This document shows positions 9,481-21,087 of a DNA stretch of 64,000 nt, one piece after another. The stretch lies in assembly GCA_037178625.1 (NCBI GenBank), contig CM074133.1:3534001-3598000 (forward strand), given 5' to 3'. The position numbers were made by a program, and so were the translations under genes. Each line of letters begins with the position of its first letter. Position 1 is the stretch's first letter. The notes beneath the pieces were generated by a model, which saw only the letters and a program-made list of their open reading frames with translations, had not been told where the DNA came from and ran no database searches. Source of the stretch: Skeletonema tropicum (lineage: Eukaryota; Bacillariophyta; Thalassiosirophyceae; Thalassiosirales; Thalassiosiraceae).

Positions 9481-10536
9481 CAATTGTACTTACAAAACAT
9501 TCGTATTTCGGATTTAACGTCAGCAAATTTACAGATAGAGAGGTCCAAATTCCTACATTGTACCTACATACGTTTCTTACTTATTCACTTACGTGAACTG
9601 ATTCGGATGAAGCTAAATCAGGTGTACAAGGTATCCCTTGGCAGATGCAGGGCAGGCGGCAATGGCGATTGTCCGAACTCGGAACATCAGATGAATCTAA
9701 ATCAGGTTTACCGGTCTTTGCGTCACCGCTTCTTGGACTTAGCAGAAGCACCCATGTGTCGAATATTCGTGTTGGATTGACTTCTGTCACTAAAATGTGA
9801 TTTCGTCTTCTTTGTGCCTCATCACCACGCCACGAACAGGTACTTACTTACCGAGTACTCCTTCCAATGAGGTTATCCTCCGGTACTGAAATATGTCTGA
9901 TTGAGTTACGTTTAAGTTTGCTATTCTACTTGGCGAGTTGTACCTGGCAAAAGCTAGCAAGTTCGCAAATTACACCAGCTACAGTTTATTGAATGACAGC
10001 TGCGGACCGACAAGATGAAGAACCAATCACGCACCACGCCTGTCTAAGCAGGAACAGGATAAACTTCAAGATACATAAGTACTTGGTGAGAACCCTCTCT
10101 CTAGGGAGTATCCGTGTACTTAGTGAGAACCCTCTCTCTAGAGGGAGTATCCAAGTTACAATACTTCTAGATACTTCAACTACTTCTACTTCTACTTAAA
10201 CTGGCAAGATACATACTTGGTGAGAACCCTTGGTATCCGTTCCCAGTACTTCTATGTAGACCCTCGGCAAAGACAGAAGTACTAAGGAGAAGACTGAACT
10301 TTTGTTGCAATAATCTACAGCAAATTCTCCGCGTAGGCTTACGTCCTATCTTGGGCCTACGCCTATGATATAAGCAGGAAGCAACAGGAACTCAGCTCTT
10401 TTAGTCAAAGTCACAGTCGCCAGTGTTTCAGTGAAACCAGTTTGGCACCTGGCACCCCGTCCAATTGAAAGTCCCACAGTAGATGTGACGAACTTCACTC
10501 GCATAGGAAAACATCGATTTGACGTGTCAAAAAGAA

Positions 10537-11477
10537 ATGACTCCAACTGATAGCGATGTTCTGTCAGGCCGTGGAGCTTGGTACAATCAACATCCCGGCA
10601 ATCAGCAATTTCGGAAGATGATTAACAAGCAGAAGGTAGGATATTTTGTTTATTACCATTACTTTTCTTTCGCCCAATTGCCGAACGTAAGAAATGATAG
10701 CTGAGTTATAATCTCTATTACCTCCACACTCCACTGTTTTTCAACAAAGGATGCCTATAAAATGGCTGGCACGAAGAAGCAAAAGGTGGACATCTCCAAG
10801 GCCGTCGTTGAAGCCGTCTATTCGAAGGATCCCCCCGGTAGATTTCTCAAAAGAAGTTCTGAACCTGGTCAATGGAAGAAGCTGTCGGACAGAGAAGCAG
10901 CCGATAGGGTAGTACAGGCGATGGCGTATGCCAGTAGAGGAAAGGATGAATCGAAACGGAGGAGAGAAGAACTGCGGCGTTCCCGTCGAAGATCTAAGCA
11001 GGAGAGCGTTGATCGATCGATTCATCTTAAACAAGACCAAGACGAGACAACGAACCAGGTGTTAGATCAAAATAATTCATCGTCTGTGGCACATCATGAG
11101 CTTGCTGTCCGGAGGGGAGGAGCACAAGGCACAAGGAATAACACACAATCTGCAACTGATCTGTTTCGTGTGCCTGGAAATTCCAATCTGCAGCAGCAAC
11201 TTCATCTTCTACTTCTACAGCAATTGCATCAATCTAGCACTAGTAGCGCAGTTGCCACCCTCCCAACATCTGCAGACAATACTTCCAGCAATGAAAGTGC
11301 AGATCAGAATGGATTGATCCAGCTCCTTCTCCAGAAGCAGCAGCAGCAGCAACAACAACTTCTTCGGCTCCAGCACATTTTGATTCCTCCGGATAATACT
11401 TTGGGACAGTTACTGCAGCCACAAACTGCACTTCAACCTGCTTTAAATGTTGGGATGACTCATCTGCTGAATCAGGC

Positions 11478-11516
<39 letters not shown>

Positions 11517-11889
11517 GCAGCAGCAGCAGCAACTGCAGCAAGCAAACCAGCTCCTTCTCCTCCAGCAACTCTTGAATCAGCAGAATGTGATCCCGTCTGC
11601 GTCACTTCCTATGTCAATGTCCACATCTGCCCCATTCTTGAGGGGCCGTCAACCTCAGTCAGCTACTAATCTCTTACTGAATCTGCAGCAGCAATCGAAT
11701 CTTCCATCATCAAGTGCACTTTTGCTCAACAACGTGCTGAGCCATTTACAACGCCAACCAAATCCAAGCGTAGGAATATTAAACGCTCCCCAGTCCCAGC
11801 ACACTATTCAACGCAGTATGATGCTGCAGCAAAATCAGTTGCTGGCCACTTCTAATAATCAGTTGCCCTTTTGGCGCAGCAACAGTTAG
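10537..11889 (+). CDS. DUF6824/polyQ protein, copy A
   Basis: Two exons, 10537-10635 and 10750-11889, joined across a 114-bp GT-AG intron; about 412 aa. The start MTPTDSDVLSGRGAW is the first ATG in frame. The N-terminal 90 residues match the diatom DUF6824 domain: DVLSGRG, NQHPGNQQFRKMI, then PPGRFLK and QW..LSDREAADRVVQAMAY. A basic linker (RRREELRRSRRRSK) could serve as a nuclear localisation signal. The rest is low complexity, with several Gln runs; the longest, of about 20 Gln encoded by CAG/CAA, is at about 11476-11540. The architecture suggests a nuclear regulator, but the role of DUF6824 is unknown. The twin gene at 16103-17422 differs mainly in the length of the Gln run. Confidence 0.85.
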
Positions 11890-11915
11890 ATCCGCCGCGC
11901 CTTCCACAGCCACAG

Positions 11916-12307
11916 GCTAAGTGTATGGTCAGGCTAGCCAATATTGGCTAAATTATCTGTTCTCAGCCGCCACTGGGGCTAACCTACCTTTTTATAGGCT
12001 TAAAATGCTCCTCTCTATGAGCTGGTTCCAAATCCATGAGTTGCTTCCAAAAATAAAAAAATATTTTGTTAGCCCCATTCCCTAGCTTGACTTGGGGGTT
12101 AACCCCAAAAAAGATCCCTTTTCTCAATTTACCCTGGTCTTCAGCTCCACATCACACATTCATTTGACCACGATTCAAAACCTTGCCAAGCAAGCCACGG
12201 ATTTGAACTCCTCTCACTCTCAGCTTTCCGACGCTATGTTGACCATTTCTTGAAGTCAAATACTCACTGAGAACAGATTTGCTGGCTAGGGTGACCATAC
12301 ACTTAGC
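11916..12307. mobile_element. 392-bp MITE with visible empty site in copy B
   Basis: Terminal inverted repeats GCTAAGTGTATGGTCA (start) and its complement at the end, continuing imperfectly (CTAGCCA, CTGTTCTCAG). Flanked by CCACAG at 11910-11915 and 12308-12313. The twin sequence at about 17445-17450 has one uninterrupted CACAGGCATTGTCCGC, which is the empty site. No ORF, so non-autonomous. Confidence 0.9.
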
Positions 12308-12616
12308 CCACAGGCATTGTCCGCAACAACTTAACGGCAGTTTCATGACATCCACAGGACCTGTGTAACGAAGCGCAGGAAGGGGTCGACGGCACATCCT
12401 ATCCCTATCGATATCCGGGTTCAAGACGGAGGCATTCGCCAAACAAGAATTTCATTCGAGGTCAAGGCTCATCCGAGCTTGCTCATCGACGAAGACATCA
12501 TCAGTATGATCGAACGGATTCATTGTCAAGCAATAACAGAATCACATGAATCAGTTCTGGTAGTTAGAATATGTGTGTTACTTAGAACAATCAATTTTTC
12601 TCTTTTCATCTTCAGT

Positions 12617-12827
12617 TCCTCAAGATGCGTACTTTCCGGTTGCTTGAATAATATTTCGTCACGTAATTCAGCCGCCCGTTTGTGATCTTATTTATGTGTT
12701 GCTTACATTCTTCGCTGCAATATCTGACGAGATCACAACCGTCGCACTTCGTCGATTTGACGTTATCAATTTCTGCAATGCCACAAGAAGCACAACTTGA
12801 TGTGCTGACCTCTTTATCTTCTGCCAT
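12617..12827 (-). pseudogene. MRS copy 6, truncated and deleted
   Basis: Starts MAEDKEVSTSSCASCGIAEI like copies 8 and 9. The MYND finger reads normally to YCSEEC, then a deletion removes the H-x3-C part and shifts the frame; the remaining bases up to the LFKQPES/GDCPIC region are read out of frame. It ends at the junction with the segmental duplication (12618). Confidence 0.85.
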
Positions 12828-13014
12828 GTTTTACCTCCCGTGCCAGAATTCTATTACACTGTGCTGCACTATTTTATCAGTCGCTGCGCTCTCAAGCTAA
12901 GTATTGCCTCAACTGGACTGCAATTCAAATGTACAAAAGATAAGTATCATGGGATTTGGGATTTATCAGGGGGAATTCCCAATGACGGTGATCGATAAGT
13001 AGGATCGGTGCAAC

Positions 13015-13043
13015 GCGCCAGAAATGAGAATGTCACACCGTGA
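13015..13043 (-). promoter_or_regulatory. Upstream box A of MRS copy 6
   Basis: GCGCCAGAAATGAGAATGTC followed by ACACCGTGA, 188 bp before the ATG at 12827. The downstream word GTGATGGAAAGAGGGGAAGC is also shared with copy 8. Confidence 0.6.
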
Positions 13044-14043
13044 ACCGTGATGGAAAGAGGGGAAGCTTCCCCTCTATCTCTTCGAAGCGTGATTTTATGT
13101 AAGTGTAATAAAGTATGTTGTAGATCTGCTCTCTTGGCGTCCGGCCAGCTGTGAGGGAGGATATTGTGCGTGAGGCAGGCATCATCATCATCGTTATTGG
13201 TACTTCTTCGACGCAGCTGTCAATTAATGGATGTTTATGTTGTTATTTATCTCTTTGTCGTTTCGGGTGCCACATCATGTCACCTATTTGTTCCTCTATA
13301 GGCGTACGCTAAAATCATTAATAAATCAACTTTTAGCAAAAACCAAGGATACAGCGTGAAAGAGCACATCCGATTTTATATTGCAGCATATTTTCATGTT
13401 ATCATTAGTGCTTGAAGAACAAAAATAACATATATATGCTCGAAAAAAGTCAACCACACAAAAAAATGAAGAGGCACCTAATAATATGACCAAATAATCC
13501 CGACCCTCGGCATTTGCTGTTATTACCATTATCAGCGCCTACCCTGCCATCAATTCCATCCCCGACACCAACAAATTTATCCCCGACAATGGCGCTCTCC
13601 AAAAAAGACCCGTATTAGTTGAGCATCAGTGTCACCTATCATCACCATTCGTTGTGAATGTGCATCGCCGCAAAATACCTTGGTTCATCATGTAAAGCAA
13701 TGAATATGCCAATGAGCAGCTTCTAGCGGCGCCCCACGGTCGATCACAATAGTATGGGAGTGTATTACCACTGATAGAGCAATCTACCCAACTAGCAGCG
13801 ACGCTACAGCCAAATAGGTGGTGTGGTGATGCCCAATTTTAGCACAAAATTTGACGTCACTATCGTATGTAACACAATGAATGTGTCAATGAGCAGCTTC
13901 TAGAGGCCCAATATAGTCGGCGGTGATAGTGCGGAAATCAATTACGAAAGGGGAAAGGTCATCTAAAGGCGTTGAATAATGAATGACATGGTAATTACAT
14001 CGAGTTGGTGGTAAAAATTTTTTATTTTGTGGCGCGGATTCAT
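13044..14043. other. Intergenic, no gene recognised
   Basis: Holds a short word shared with 24990-25050 (GCGTGAGGCAGGCATCATC) and a degenerate direct repeat about 175 bp apart: CAATGAGCAGCTTCTAG at about 13711 and about 13887. No supported ORF. Confidence 0.4.
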
Positions 14044-14366
14044 CGCGCAACCATGACAAATCGCTTTACTGCAACATCCCATCACGGTGGATTTCGTGAT
14101 TTCAAGTGGTAGAGGCAAACAGCAGATTGGACAGTCACCGAGATGCGTACCTTTGGTTGCTTGAATAATAATTCATCACGTAACTCAGCGGCCCGTTTCT
14201 TGCAGTCTTCTACATGCTCTGATATATGATCCTTTTGGCATTCAATGCTACAGTATCGAACGAGATCGCAGTTGGCACAATCCGTCAATTTGACATCATC
14301 AACTTCTGCGATACCGCATGAAGCACAACTTGATGCGTTTACCGCTGCCGCATTTTCTTCGCTCAT
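14044..14366 (-). pseudogene. MRS copy 7, truncated
   Basis: MSEENAAAVNASSCASCG start with a complete MYND finger (DCANC, YCSIEC, HVEDC) and LRDELLFKQP. A frameshift then precedes the RING-like part, which is still readable in another frame (CPICCLPLP.EITKSTV, GCCSKAICHGC). Homology ends near 14044; no Sel1 repeats. Its 5' end is part of duplication copy B. Confidence 0.88.
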
Positions 14367-14532
14367 GTTTTACCTCCCGTGCCAAAAATATGGTATCTAA
14401 TTAACTAGCCGCTGCCTCTCAAGCTATTGCCTCAATGTCGGGACCAGCAATTACGATATTTACTTACCAATGCGGTGCAACTGGATTTATCGAGGAGGGC
14501 GGGGCCGGCGGGCGGAATGACGAGCGTGCAGC

Positions 14533-14561
14533 ACGCCAGAAATGAGAATGTCACACCGTGA
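14533..14561 (-). promoter_or_regulatory. Upstream box A of MRS copy 7
   Basis: Same box as at 8918-8946 (duplicated with it), 167 bp before the ATG at 14366. Confidence 0.6.
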
Positions 14562-16102
14562 GCCGAGGGGATGCGCTTTCAAGGTCATCCCACGCTGGCT
14601 ATGAGTACATATTATCGTTGCTCTCTAGACTCTCTAGAGGCATATACTAGAGTGCCACCGAAGTGGGAGTGGTGCTTCTACCAGCAGACCAATTCAGTGG
14701 TTATACTGCTCTGATCAATAAGGATAGCAAGAAATATGCGCCTTGGGTTTTTGTCACATGAGTATACTGTAAACAAATGAGTTGCTGTTGGTCGCAGATT
14801 GTAAGATCTAGTGAGTGAGTGAGTGAGTGAGAGTGAGTTCTTTAGTGCTGAAAAGTAATAGGAGTAGTAAGCTGTAGTGCCTTGCCTTGCCTTGATCTTG
14901 GATATAAAAGAATTATCCTACTCTGATTACAACCTTCTCCTTGCAATCCCAAGTTGATTTCTATGAGTGTGTGAATGTGTTATCCTAGTTGTTGCAATAT
15001 CTATCAATTTTATTTCTTTCTCGTCCCTCACGCTATCTGTTTCTATTCATCTAGTGACTTCAAGCTTCAAAAGGTACTCAAGTTGAGCTGCCGCGTACCA
15101 ATTGTACTTACAAAACATTCGTATTTCGAATTTAACGTCAGCAGGTTTACAGATAGAAAGGTCCAAATTCCTACATTGTACCTACATACGTTTCTTACTT
15201 ATTCACTTACGTGAACTGATTCGGATGAAGCTAATACAGCTCCTGAATACCATCCTAAACTAATCACTTATTTATCTGGTGTACAAGGTATCCCTTGGCA
15301 GATGCAGGGCAGGCGGCAATGGCGATTGTCCGAACTCGGAACATCAGATGAAGCTAAATCAGGTTTACCGGTCTTTGCGTCACCGCTTCTTTGACTTTTA
15401 GCAGAAGCACCCATGTGTCGAATATTCGTGTTGGATTGATATTGACTTCTGTCACTAAAATGTGATTTCGTCTTTCGTGGTACTTATTTACCGAGTACTC
15501 CTTCCAATGAGGTTATCCTCCGGTACTGAAATATGTCTGATTAAGTTACGTTTAAGTTTGCTATTCTACTTGGCGAGTTGTACCTGGCAAAAGCTAGCAA
15601 GTTCGCATATTACACCAGCAAAGTAAGTACAGTTTATTGAATGACAGCTGCGGACCGACAAGATGAAGAAACAATCACGCACCACGCCTGTCTACGCAGG
15701 AACAGGAAGCAACAAGAAGACTAGAAAGATACTTCAACTACTTCTACTTCTACTTAAACTGGCAAGATACATAAGTACTTGGTGAGAACCCTTGGTATCC
15801 GTTCCCAGTACTTCTATGTAGACCCTCGGCAGAGACAAAAGTACTGAAGGAGAAGCTAAACTTTTGCTGCAATAATTTACAGCAATTTCTCCGCGTAGGC
15901 TTACGTCCTATCTTGATCTTGGGCCTACGCCTATGATAAGCAGGAAGCAACAGGAACTCAGCTCTTTTAGTCAAAGTCACAGTCGCCAGTGTTTCAGTGA
16001 AACCAGTTTGGCACCTGGCACCCCGTCCAATTGAAAGTTCCACAGTAGATGTGACGAACTTCACTCGCATAGGTAAACATCGATTTGACGTGTCAAAAAG
16101 AA

Positions 16103-17422
16103 ATGACTCCAACTGATAGCGATGTTCTGTCAGGCCGTGGAGCTTGGTACAATCAACATCCCGGCAATCAGCAATTTCGGAAGATGATTAACAAGCAGAA
16201 GGTAGAATATTTTGTATATTACCATTACTTTTCTTTCGCCCAATTGCCGAACGTAAGAAATGATAGCTGAGTTATAATCTCTATCACCTCCACACTCCAC
16301 TGTTTTTCAACAAAGGATGCCTATAAAATGGCTGGCACGAAGAAGCAAAAGGTGGACATCTCCAAGGCCGTCATTGAAGCCGTCTATTCGAAGGATCCCC
16401 CCGGTAGATTTCTCAAAAGAAGTTCTGAACCTGGTCAATGGAAGAAGCTGTCGGACAGAGAAGCAGCCGATAGGGTAGTACAGGCGATGGCGTATGCCAG
16501 TAGAGGAAAGGATGAATCGAAACGGAGGAGAGAAGAACTGCGGCGTTCCCGTCGAAGATCTAAGCAGGAGAGCGTTGATCGATCGATTCATCTTAAACAA
16601 GACCAAGACGAGACAACGTACCAGGTGTTAGATCAAAATAATTCATCGTCTGTGGCACATCATGAGCTTGCTGTCCGGAGGGGAGGAGCACAAGGCACAA
16701 GGAATAACACACAATCTGCAACTGATCTGTTTCGTGTGCCTGGAAATTCCAATCTGCAGCAGCAACTTCATCTTCTACTTCTACAGCAATTGCATCAATC
16801 TAGCACTAGTAGCGCAGTTGCCACCCTCCCAACATCTGCAGACAATACTTCCAGCAATGAAAGTGCAGATCAGAATGGATTGATCCAGCTCCTTCTCCAG
16901 AAGCAGCAGCAGCAGCAACAACAACTTCTTCGGCTCCAGCACATTTTGATTCCTCCGGATAATACTTTGGGACAGTTACTGCAGCCACAAACTGCACTTC
17001 AACCTGCTTTAAATGTTGGGATGACTCATCTGCTGAATCAGGCACAGCAACAGCAACAGCAACAACTGCAGCAAGCAAACCAGCTCCTCCTCCTCCAGCA
17101 ACTCTTGAATCAGCAGAATGTGATCCCGTCTGCGTCACTTCCTATGTCAATCTCCACATCTGCCCCATTCTTGAGGGGCCGTCAACCTCAGTCAGCTACT
17201 AATCTCTTACTGAATCTGCAGCAGCAATCGAATCTTCCATCATCAAGTGCACTTTTGCTCAACAACGTGCTGAGACATTTACAACGCCACCCAAATCCAA
17301 GCGTAGGAATATTAAACGCTCCCCAGTCCCAGCAAACTAATCAACGCACTATGATGCTGCAGCAAAATCAGTTGCTGGCCACTTCTAATAATCAGTTGCC
17401 GTTTTGGCGCAGCAACAGTTAG
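16103..17422 (+). CDS. DUF6824/polyQ protein, copy B
   Basis: Two exons, 16103-16201 and 16316-17422, with a 114-bp intron in the same place as in copy A; about 401 aa. DUF6824 region and basic linker are as in copy A, with single changes (for example Val to Ile after DISKAV, Asn to Tyr in the linker). The main Gln run near 17045-17070 is about 11 residues shorter than in copy A. Both reading frames are open, so both genes may be active. Upstream regions are nearly identical, so similar control is expected. Confidence 0.85.
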
Positions 17423-17751
17423 ATCCGCCGCGCCTTCCACAGGCACAGGCATTGTCCGCAACAACTTAACGGCTGTTTCATGACATCCACAGGACTTGTA
17501 ACGAAGCGCAGGAAGGGGTCGACGGCACATCCTATCCCTATCGATATCCGGGTTCAAGACGGAGGCATTCGCCAAACAAGAATTTCATTCGAGGTCGAGG
17601 CTCATCTGAGCTTCTCATCGACGAAGACATCATCAGTATGATCGAACGGATTCATTGTCAAGCAATAACAGAATCACATGAATCAATTCTGGTAGTTAGA
17701 ATATGTGTGTTACTTAGAATAATCTATTTTTCTCTTTTCATCTTCAGTTCC

Positions 17752-18180
17752 CGCAGTGCATGTATCATCTTTTTTCTCCTTACAGAGATGACTTAGTCAT
17801 CGCCCGGCTATGACCGCGTTTCAATCCCATCATATTGTCCAATGCTTGAAGTTTCTGTTGCTATTGATGTTGAGAGAGAGAGAGTAAGCTATCTTGAAAT
17901 ATCATTTCACTCTATTACTGATTTATCGGCCTCGTTGCGCTCTCAAGCTATTGCCTCTCAATGTATTAGGATAATTTCTCTCCAATGCGATGCGGCAAAG
18001 CAAAAGATACTTATCGAGAAATCGTCAGTACAGCTGCATATTGTCGTCAACTGCTCTGAATTTTGTCGTAGCCTCCTCATCAAATTGATTGTTTAGAACA
18101 TTTCGTTGAGAAATTGCCAGTACTTACCTTACTTCTTCTACAATGCACACTCTCATGCCAGCAGTTGAAGTGTTTGACTT
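17752..18180. other. Intergenic with MRS-type upstream fragment
   Basis: Bases about 17910-17970 (ACTGATTTATCGG, CTCGTTGCGCTCTCAAGCTA) match the upstream region of MRS copy 9 (about 22025-22070), but no MRS coding sequence follows here. Confidence 0.4.
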
Positions 18181-18520
18181 CGTGCTCAACTGGCTGCCCA
18201 TGCCTGGGTATTCTTTAGAACAAAATGAGCACGTAACTCCGCTTCAAATTCCATCAAGTTATTGTGACCTGGATATACTCAAGAACACATTTGATTCATT
18301 GCCTCGAACTCAAACTTCTGTACAATTTTCTTCCAAGTCTCTGCCCAGAAACTCGATCATTTGCATTGGATGAGCTTCGAGAAATTCTGCTTCGTGGCGT
18401 AAATCCTAATGAAATATTATTTGCAGCGCAACCTTTGTCACTTGAATCGATCTGTGTCGATATGGAAGAGATGATTAGAATAAGACTTCAGATACAGGTG
18501 AGGGTGAGGGTGAGGGGATG
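18180..18520 (+). mobile_element. Decayed LINE fragment (RNase H region)
   Basis: In shifting frames the plus strand encodes SSYCDLDILKN and AAQPLSLESICVD, matching SSCRHSDILKN and AAQPLPLEPICVY in the RNase H region of the intact LINE ORF at 44467-50559. Several frameshifts separate the pieces. An old relative of that element. Confidence 0.55.
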
Positions 18521-18862
18521 CGCTTTCAAGGCCATCCCACGCTGGTTAAGGGTGTCTTCGCTAGAGGTACATAATCTAGTGTCACCGAAGTGAGAGTGGT
18601 GCTTCTGCCAGCAGACCAATTGTGATATCAAGTAGCGCCTTGAGTTGTCCTCGTGAGTGTGCTGTAAACAAATAAGTTGCTGTCGGTCGCAGATTGTAAG
18701 ATCTATGAATTGAATTTTAGTGCTGTATTACTGCAGTGCCTTGCCTTGATCTTGAATGTAAAAGAAAGAATTATCCTACTCTGATTACAACCTTCTTCTA
18801 GCAATCCCAAGTTGATTTCTATGAGAGTGTCAATGTGTTATCCTAGTTGTTGCAATATCTAT

Positions 18863-19460
18863 CAATTGACCTTTCCACGGCAGCCCCCTTTCATCTCTCA
18901 TCCACTTTTCCCCGCTTCTGTGACTACAGATCGATTTTTTCACAATTTTGTTAGAGATTTCAGTTAGAGAGCAGCTCTCATGGCCAAAATTAAGTTTCAG
19001 GAAGATGATTAGTATGCATTTCCAGTAGTACCATCCTTTCGTCGACTATATTGTCGACTCTATACATATGTTGGCGGGCCGAAAATTCCAATTCCTCGCT
19101 GAGAAATGCATGTGAGAGTACACTGGCTTTTTGCTATGTAAAAAACTTCGGCCATCAGCCATCAAAGCTAGTACCAAGCTAGAGAGCACCTTCACATGCA
19201 TATCTCGACGAAAATATACACTTTCAACACCTACCCAGCACAGTATACACTCACATAATAGTCACCTAAAGGATAGTGTCTCGGGGCTAGCATGTAAACC
19301 ACTTCCCTGAAACTTAATTTTCGCCTTGAGAGCTGCTCTCTAACTAAAATCTCTACAATAACAAAATTGTGAAAAAATCGATCTGTAGTCACAGAAGCGG
19401 GGAAAAAGTAGATGAGACAGCATAGCCCAATGGGCGTGCCCACTGTGGAAAGGTCAATTG
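18863..19460. mobile_element. 598-bp element with long inverted repeats
   Basis: Ends CAATTGACCTTTCCAC and its exact complement. The inverted repeats extend about 150 bp inward with small gaps (shared words CCCGCTTCTGTGACTACAGA, GATCGATTTTTTCACAATTT, GAGAGCAGCTCTCA, TTAAGTTTCAGG). It sits inside an MRS 3'-flank repeat: the left flank matches CTAGTTGTTGCAATATCTAT and the right flank TTTCTATTCATC of intact flanks. The palindromic end CAATTG hides the exact target duplication. No ORF of its own. Confidence 0.78.
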
Positions 19461-19530
19461 TCAATTTCTATTCATCGAGCACTCGCATAGTTTATGATGT
19501 TCCCCTTAACTCTAACATGCGTGATATATT

Positions 19531-20455
19531 TCAGACAGCACTTTCCAACCGACTCCTCTTTAACTCGACGGCTGCATCCCTTTGCGGGCTCTTGGTTGCA
19601 TCTACAGCTGCCTGGTGTGCACGCAAAGTAGCAGCAAGTGCCTCTTTATTCACAAATCCCCCCTTAAATGCCTCCATCAGCACTTTGATTGAATCATCAT
19701 ACCCCTGTGCCGCAGCGATGACCCAATGTTTCACTGCTTTCTCAACATTATCGTTAATGTACGACTCGTAACATCCGAGGTTGTGCCTAGCTTCTGGGTT
19801 CTGGGTGCCCTCCGATAGCTGCCTCTTCCAAATGATGCACTTCCTTCCCCTTGTCATCCTTCTCAACGCCATGCCCATCATGATACATAATCGCCAGTTT
19901 ATAGTGCGCTTCCACATTTCCCAATTCAGCAGCCTTTATAAAATACTCAAACGCACTTTTATAGTCTCCCTTGTTACATTGTTTTACTCCCTCATTGCGC
20001 AATGCAACTGGATCATTCGCCTCTTCTCTTTTCAACCTTCGTTTCTCCCGTTCATTTTCTGTTCCAATCATAGGTTCTCGACAGAATGGACAGTATGGAT
20101 CCAATGATGCTTCCGCTTCTCGTTTCAGCTTTGTAAAATAGCAGCCATTGCAAATGATTTTGCTGCAACACGATATGCAGGAAGATTTCGATATATCAAG
20201 CGGCAGAGGCAAAAAGCAGATCGGACAGTCCCCAAGATGCGTGCTTTCCGGTTGCTTGAATAATATTTCGTCACGTAATTCAGCCGCCCGTTTTTTGCAC
20301 GCTTCGTGATCTGATTTATGTTCCCGCTGACATTCTTCGCTGCAATATCTGACGAGATCGCAGTTGGCACACTTCGTCGATTTGACGTCGTCAATTTCTG
20401 CAATGCCACAAGACGCACAACTTGATGTGCTGACTACCTCTTTATCTTCTGCCAT
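19531..20455 (-). pseudogene. MRS copy 8, disabled by a 7-bp tandem duplication
   Basis: Start MAEDKEVVSTSSC. Complete MYND (C-x2-C, C-x2-C, YCSEEC, HEAC) and complete RING-like finger (CPICFLPLP...CCSKIICNGC...CPFCRE). Sel1 repeats run up to HLEEAAIGGHPE; there the 7-bp word TTCTGGG (plus strand) occurs twice, at 19792-19798 and 19799-19805, and shifts the frame. Without the second copy the frame would continue into ARHNLGCYESYINDN, exactly as in copy 10. The rest, to the TGA at 19531, is free of other lesions. A young pseudogene, or a copy still able to regain its frame. Confidence 0.9.
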
Positions 20456-20651
20456 GTTTTACCACCCGTGCCAAAATTCTATTACACTGTGCTGCACTAT
20501 TATTTTATAAGTCGCTGCGCTCTCAAGCTATTGCCTCAACTGGACAGCAATTAAAATGTACAAAAGATAAGTCATATCATGGGATTTGGGATTTAGGATT
20601 TATCGAGGTGGGAATTCCCAATGACGGTGCGGTGATCGGTATGTATGCAAC

Positions 20652-20680
20652 GCGCCAGAAATGAGAATGTCACACCGTGA
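20652..20680 (-). promoter_or_regulatory. Upstream box A of MRS copy 8
   Basis: GCGCCAGAAATGAGAATGTC then ACACCGTGA, 197 bp before the ATG at 20455. Confidence 0.6.
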
Positions 20681-21087
20681 ACCGTGATGGAAAGAGGGGA
20701 AGCTTCCCCTCTCGTCGAAGCGTGATATGTTATGTAGATCTGCTCAGATCAATTGGGATTTCAAGTAGCGCCTTGAGCTGTCGTCGTGAGTGTACCGTAT
20801 AAACAAATGAGTTGCTGACGGTCGTAGATTGTAAGATCTGTGAAGTTTAGTGTAGCTGTAGTAACTTGTCTTGATTTTGAATATAAAAGAATTATCCTAA
20901 TCTGATAACATCCTTTGTCTAGCAGCCCCATGTCCAAGTTGACTTCTGTGCGTGTAATTGTGATGACACTAGAGCTGTTGCAATATAATCTATCAACTTC
21001 ATACTTCGTTCCTCGTCCCTCATATTGTGGTATCCATATCAATTTAGTTGATGTACCCCTTGAACTCTAACATATGTGATACATATT

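Larger units (their letters stand above)
8654..12618. repeat. Segmental duplication, copy A
   Basis: Aligns nearly base for base with 14269-17751 (copy B). Both carry, in order: a 5' end of an MRS gene (-), its upstream block, the shared MRS 3'-flank repeat (about 9050-9480), and a DUF6824/polyQ gene (+). Copy A is longer because of a 392-bp MITE, a longer CAG tract and a small duplication near 10090-10160. Left and right edges both fall inside MRS sequence, so recombination between family members is the likely cause. Confidence 0.92.
14269..17751. repeat. Segmental duplication, copy B
   Basis: Partner of 8654-12618; offset 5615 at the left edge. Lacks the MITE of copy A and has a shorter CAG run; has about 40 extra bases near 15235-15280 (CTCCTGAATACCATCC...). 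The right edge ends in CTTCAGTTCC, where copy A passes into MRS copy 6. Confidence 0.92.

Noticed and set aside
11240..11605. Minus-strand ORF rich in Ala/Val opposite the polyQ gene
   Set aside because: It is the antisense of the CAG/CAA tract and of the DUF6824 protein; no independent support. The same holds for 16806-17138.
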